DNA from: JACQGD01 sp045628725 | Lineage (GTDB): Bacteria; Patescibacteriota; Saccharimonadia; Saccharimonadales; Saccharimonadaceae | Length of the DNA: 10,149 bases | Assembly: GCA_045628725.1 (NCBI GenBank) | Contig: JAZQPT010000104.1 | Location: 1-10,149, forward strand | Direction: 5' to 3' | Shown: piece by piece, positions 7,594 through 10,149 of the stretch | Layout: each line of letters begins with the position of its first letter | How positions within the stretch are numbered: the first letter of the stretch is position 1 | The notes under the pieces: generated by a model | Seen by the model: only the letters and a program-made list of their open reading frames with translations | The model's database searches: none | Told to the model about the DNA's origin: nothing | Translations under genes and position numbers: made by a program

Positions 7594-7594
7594 A

Positions 7595-8788
7595 TTACCT
7601 TTTCAGCTTTGCGGCTAAGCTAAGCTCATCCCACTTTGCGGCCCCGAAAGGTTCCGAAACAGCTCTGCGTTTTGCATCACCCAGAAAAGCCCAAAAAGTA
7701 GCGACAAATAGTCCACCTAGGCTAGCCAAGAGAATTATCAGAAGCCGGTGCGGTTTGAACCTAAACTCGGGCTCAACGGCAGGATCCAGCACTTGGATAA
7801 CAGCCGGATCTTTTGCCTCATCCAGACGTGCGACTTCGTATTGCTTCGCCAAGAGTTCGTAAAGCATCTGGTAATATTTTACGTCGCGTAGCAATTTTAT
7901 ATTGGCCATGCCACTTTGTTTATCGCCGGCAACTGCCGGAGTGGAATCAGATTCTTCACCTCGTCCGTTTTCTAACTTAGCCAACTCGGCTCGTGCACTT
8001 CGCAGTTCTTCTTCGACGCGCTTGAATTCGGGATTATTCGGTGTAATGAAAGCGCGCATCGAACTCAACTGAATTTCTTTTGCAGACGCTTGTGCCCTTA
8101 ACCGTCCAATCGTTTGGAGGACCGCCTGACTTTCGGTGTCTACACTAATAACACCGTGTGCGTCGAGGCCACCCTTCAGAGCACCCTCGGCTTTTGCTAG
8201 ATTATCCTTGGCCTGCTCCAGTTGGCGTTCGTAGAATATTCGGCGTTGTCCTGCCTCGGTAACGGCCATGACCTTAGTAAGCTGCATAAGTTCTGCAACA
8301 TAACTATTAGCTAATGCGGCCGCACGTGTGCCATCTTTATCTTCTACGTCGATCGTAATGAGGCCATCTTTACCAGAGTTAATAGTCGTGCTTTCCTCTA
8401 ATTTACGACGAGCTTTTTCTTGCGAGTCGGTCTCGTAGACCTTTTTTAAATCAAATTTTTCAACAAGTTTATTTTCAAGGGTTCGGCTTTTCAGCATGCC
8501 GATATACAAATCGCTTGGATTCTTAATGCCGGCCGCGCCTGCTGCCATGCCCGCCATCCCGCCAAGTTGCGAAAGTAGCGCGGTCGCACCGGATTGCGAC
8601 TGCTGCGGAGGCAACAACGTAGTGGTTCCTCGATAAATATTTGGAAGTGCGAAGCTGACTGCTGCGGCAATCGCGGCACTAGCTAGAGGTAGCCCGACAA
8701 TGAGCTTCTTGCGCTTCAAAAGAATGATCAGCAGGTCAACAACGCTTATTTCGTTGTCTTGACGGGTTGTTTGTTCAGGTGTGTTCAT
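7595..8788 (-). CDS. wzz: Wzz-type polysaccharide chain-length determinant (co-polymerase) without kinase domain
   Basis: A 397-residue inner-membrane protein with the Wzz layout: a cytoplasmic N-terminus with EISVVDLLIILLKRKK (13-28), a first membrane helix at about 29-48, a large periplasmic region, and a second helix at about 349-368 preceded by the proline-bearing DPAVEPEFRFKPHRLL (335-350). The periplasmic part has a Gly/Ala/Met-rich stretch (74-88) and heptad-like charged helices at about 186-277. Only 28 residues follow helix two, with no Walker motifs or tyrosine cluster, so it is not a fused BY-kinase. It should set chain length with Wzy, and its neighbour is the SLBB exporter that such proteins often contact. 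The frame could start at a GTG (8794), but GAGG at 8798-8801 is 9 nt from the ATG at 8788 and only 3 nt from the GTG, so the ATG is chosen. Confidence 0.92.
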   Translation of the reverse strand: MNTPEQTTRQDNEISVVDLLIILLKRKKLIVGLPLASAAIAAAVSFALPNIYRGTTTLLPPQQSQSGATALLSQLGGMAGMAAGAAGIKNPSDLYIGMLKSRTLENKLVEKFDLKKVYETDSQEKARRKLEESTTINSGKDGLITIDVEDKDGTRAAALANSYVAELMQLTKVMAVTEAGQRRIFYERQLEQAKDNLAKAEGALKGGLDAHGVISVDTESQAVLQTIGRLRAQASAKEIQLSSMRAFITPNNPEFKRVEEELRSARAELAKLENGRGEESDSTPAVAGDKQSGMANIKLLRDVKYYQMLYELLAKQYEVARLDEAKDPAVIQVLDPAVEPEFRFKPHRLLIILLASLGGLFVATFWAFLGDAKRRAVSEPFGAAKWDELSLAAKLKR

Positions 8789-8801
8789 ATTCACTTGCCT
8801 C
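8789..8801 (-). promoter_or_regulatory. Shine-Dalgarno that decides the wzz start
   Basis: GAGG (8798-8801, minus strand) is 9 nt upstream of the ATG at 8788 and 3 nt upstream of the in-frame GTG at 8794. Spacing favours the ATG, shortening the protein by two residues. Confidence 0.6.
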
Positions 8802-8837
8802 AGGCTTTCGCGTCACAGTTTTTGTTTCTAGGGTCGG

Positions 8838-8850
8838 CATGCGCCGCATG
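8838..8850. repeat. 13-bp perfect odd palindrome between the SLBB exporter gene and wzz
   Basis: CATGCG-C-CGCATG is a perfect inverted repeat with a single central base in the short gap before wzz. A one-base loop cannot form a stable full hairpin and no T-run follows, so it is not a terminator. A protein-binding site or chance are both possible. Confidence 0.4.
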
Positions 8851-8877
8851 TCAAAAGAAATAGGCGCAATGACTCGA

Positions 8878-10149
8878 TTAGTCACGTAATGTCTTGACAG
8901 CGGCAGCCCCCAGACCAAAGTTAGCGAGGATTTGAGTCCACTCCCGAGCCCCCTGTGTAAATCTGCTCCAAGCAGTTGTCTTATCTAATTTCTCAGGCAC
9001 AACGATGGTGTCTCCAGGCATTACCTCAAGGCCGCCAATTTTGCCAAAGAACCATCCCTGCGAATCAGCGGAGACGACGGTTCCATCAACGCGTAGCACG
9101 AAGGTATTATCGATGTCTGCATCAGTAGTCGTACCGGCGAGCTTCAGGTAATCCTTGACGCGGCTGTTCGTACGCCACAATGGGGATGCCTCCACGTTGA
9201 CCGAGCCAAACACGTGCACGAACGCAGGCTTGGCAGGAACCACCAGGCGGTCTCCATTTTGCAGCGTTACTTGAGGTAAGCGGGCGAAGGAGCGCTCCTT
9301 CGGCTCTAAGCCAAAGGCGATGCGGCCAGTCGACTGCAGTTTGCGGAAGCGGGCAATACGCTCATCTGCAATGCGTCGCTGCGCTTCGAACTGGGCTCCC
9401 GACGACGCAGCGTCTGCCGGTGCCTTAGCGGCCGCGTTCGCGATTTGTGACGACTGCTCGCTGCGAATCTGTGCTTCAAGACGGTCTGCCGCGCGCTGCA
9501 GGTTGGCCTGCTGCTCCTTACGCACTTCTTCGCGATAAAAACCCGTACCGAACAGGTAGGCGTTTGCAGTTGGTCCGCCAGCCTTGGCAAGCAAGCTCTG
9601 CAGCGTATCGCCTGCAGTCATCTGATACACTCCGGGTACGTTCACTTCTCCTTCAACACGAACGAAAACTTGACGTTTATCCATCGGTACCGCAACGTCT
9701 TCTTGGGAGAAAATCGTAACGGTGTCGCCGGGATGTAACTGGACATTATCAGGGCCAGTCGGATTGGTGAACACATTACCAAGATTAAACGGGATCAGCT
9801 TGACGCTTAGGTCAGTACGGTTGACGCGTTCGATTACCGCGTAATCCCAGTTAATCGGGTCAATCAGGCCACCGATACTTGCTGCGATTGATTCTGCGCC
9901 CACGCTTGAATTCCGATCCTCCTCCTGGGCAGCGGTGCGATTATGGCTGCGACTACGACTTGGATCACGGTTGGCTAATTCGCCTTCGGATGCGGCAATT
10001 GCGTCGTTCTGCCGACGCGTAGACTTACGGCTGATCAGAAACTCGCGGTTCGGGATCAGGTCGCTCACCCGCATATTGTTCGTAAACGGCGCACGCACAG
10101 GCTGGTCCACATTACCGCGCAGCACCACGGCATTCGAGAAGTTTGGCGT
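8878..10149 (-). CDS. Large SLBB-domain polysaccharide export protein (Wza/OtnA/WbfF type), 5' end outside window
   Basis: The frame is open to the right edge; the visible 423 residues are the C-terminal part, beginning TPNFSNAVVLRGNV. A GTG at 10128 is merely internal. At least three beta-grasp (SLBB-like) units can be seen, around visible residues 5-40 (VVLRGNVDQPVRAPF), about 155-205 (FVRVEGEVNVPGVYQM) and about 300-385 (HVFGSVNVEASPLWRT, with VMPGDTIVVPEKL near its end). A polar Arg/Ser-rich linker (about 43-80) follows the first, and an Ala/Gln/Glu-rich helical insert (about 207-275) separates the second and third. The visible end is a short helix, FGLGAAAVKTL. Family knowledge: these outer-membrane lipoproteins form the exit channel for capsule or exopolysaccharide. 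Several SLBB units make this resemble the long OtnA/WbfF-type exporters more than E. coli Wza. The signal peptide and N-terminal export domain must lie beyond the edge. It is followed by wzz in the same direction, as is common. Confidence 0.88.
   Translation of the reverse strand, partial: TPNFSNAVVLRGNVDQPVRAPFTNNMRVSDLIPNREFLISRKSTRRQNDAIAASEGELANRDPSRSRSHNRTAAQEEDRNSSVGAESIAASIGGLIDPINWDYAVIERVNRTDLSVKLIPFNLGNVFTNPTGPDNVQLHPGDTVTIFSQEDVAVPMDKRQVFVRVEGEVNVPGVYQMTAGDTLQSLLAKAGGPTANAYLFGTGFYREEVRKEQQANLQRAADRLEAQIRSEQSSQIANAAAKAPADAASSGAQFEAQRRIADERIARFRKLQSTGRIAFGLEPKERSFARLPQVTLQNGDRLVVPAKPAFVHVFGSVNVEASPLWRTNSRVKDYLKLAGTTTDADIDNTFVLRVDGTVVSADSQGWFFGKIGGLEVMPGDTIVVPEKLDKTTAWSRFTQGAREWTQILANFGLGAAAVKTLRD

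Larger units (their letters stand above)
7282..7594. other. 313-bp gap between wzz and wzx with possible regulatory structure
   Basis: No convincing gene is seen on either strand. Read on the minus strand, it contains a weak sigma70-like promoter candidate just after the wzz stop (7564-7593), a short dyad TATAG-N5-CTATA (7429-7443), and an 8-bp hairpin with one G-T pair (7323-7350) about 40 bp before the wzx start. There is no ops/JUMPstart-like GGCGGTAG and no hairpin followed by a clear T-run. It is the longest gap in the window and a reasonable place for a transcription start or leader control. Confidence 0.5.

Noticed and set aside
7282..7594. Search for an ops/JUMPstart element of RfaH-controlled polysaccharide operons
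   Set aside because: No GGCGGTAG-like core is present in the gap on either strand.

Overview
The window is a stretch of a Gram-negative surface-polysaccharide (capsule, exopolysaccharide or O-antigen type) locus. All eight recognisable protein genes lie on the minus strand, so the locus reads right to left. The style of the export, chain-length and YjbH proteins suggests a betaproteobacterium, perhaps Burkholderiales/Oxalobacteraceae. This is an impression from protein sequence, not a search result. I see no RNA gene, insertion sequence, CRISPR array or attachment site.

In transcription order: (1) the C-terminal 423 residues of a large SLBB-domain outer-membrane export protein, cut by the right edge (8878-10149); (2) a Wzz-type chain-length determinant with no kinase domain (7595-8788); (3) a 313-bp non-coding gap with a weak promoter candidate and a hairpin (7282-7594); (4) a Wzx flippase (5968-7281); (5) a GT4-type glycosyltransferase (4752-5876); (6) an EpsG-type Wzy polymerase (3652-4740); (7) a divergent GT-B-like glycosyltransferase (2597-3655); (8) a GT2 glycosyltransferase (1699-2604); (9) a YjbH/GfcD-family outer-membrane protein, cut by the left edge (1-1619).

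Inferred working model: an initiating glycosyltransferase outside the window loads the first sugar on undecaprenyl phosphate. The three glycosyltransferases complete the repeat unit, Wzx flips it, and Wzy polymerises it in the periplasm under length control by Wzz. The SLBB exporter and YjbH protein serve secretion and outer-surface assembly. No nucleotide-sugar gene, initiating transferase, BY-kinase, phosphatase or GfcB/GfcC-like partner is visible, so part of the system must lie elsewhere.

Base composition is uneven. Hand counts of single 60-base lines give about 60-68% G+C in the 3' part of yjbH and in parts of the SLBB gene, but about 30-47% in several lines between. This is the usual signature of an exchangeable serotype cassette between conserved export genes; the left-hand shift falls inside yjbH near position 720. 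From wzx's successor to the GT2 gene the genes are tightly packed, with start/stop overlaps and GTG or TTG starts. I found no clearly new biological system. The points most worth a second look are the composition break inside yjbH, the unrecognised GT-B gene, the mixed export architecture and the long gap before wzx.
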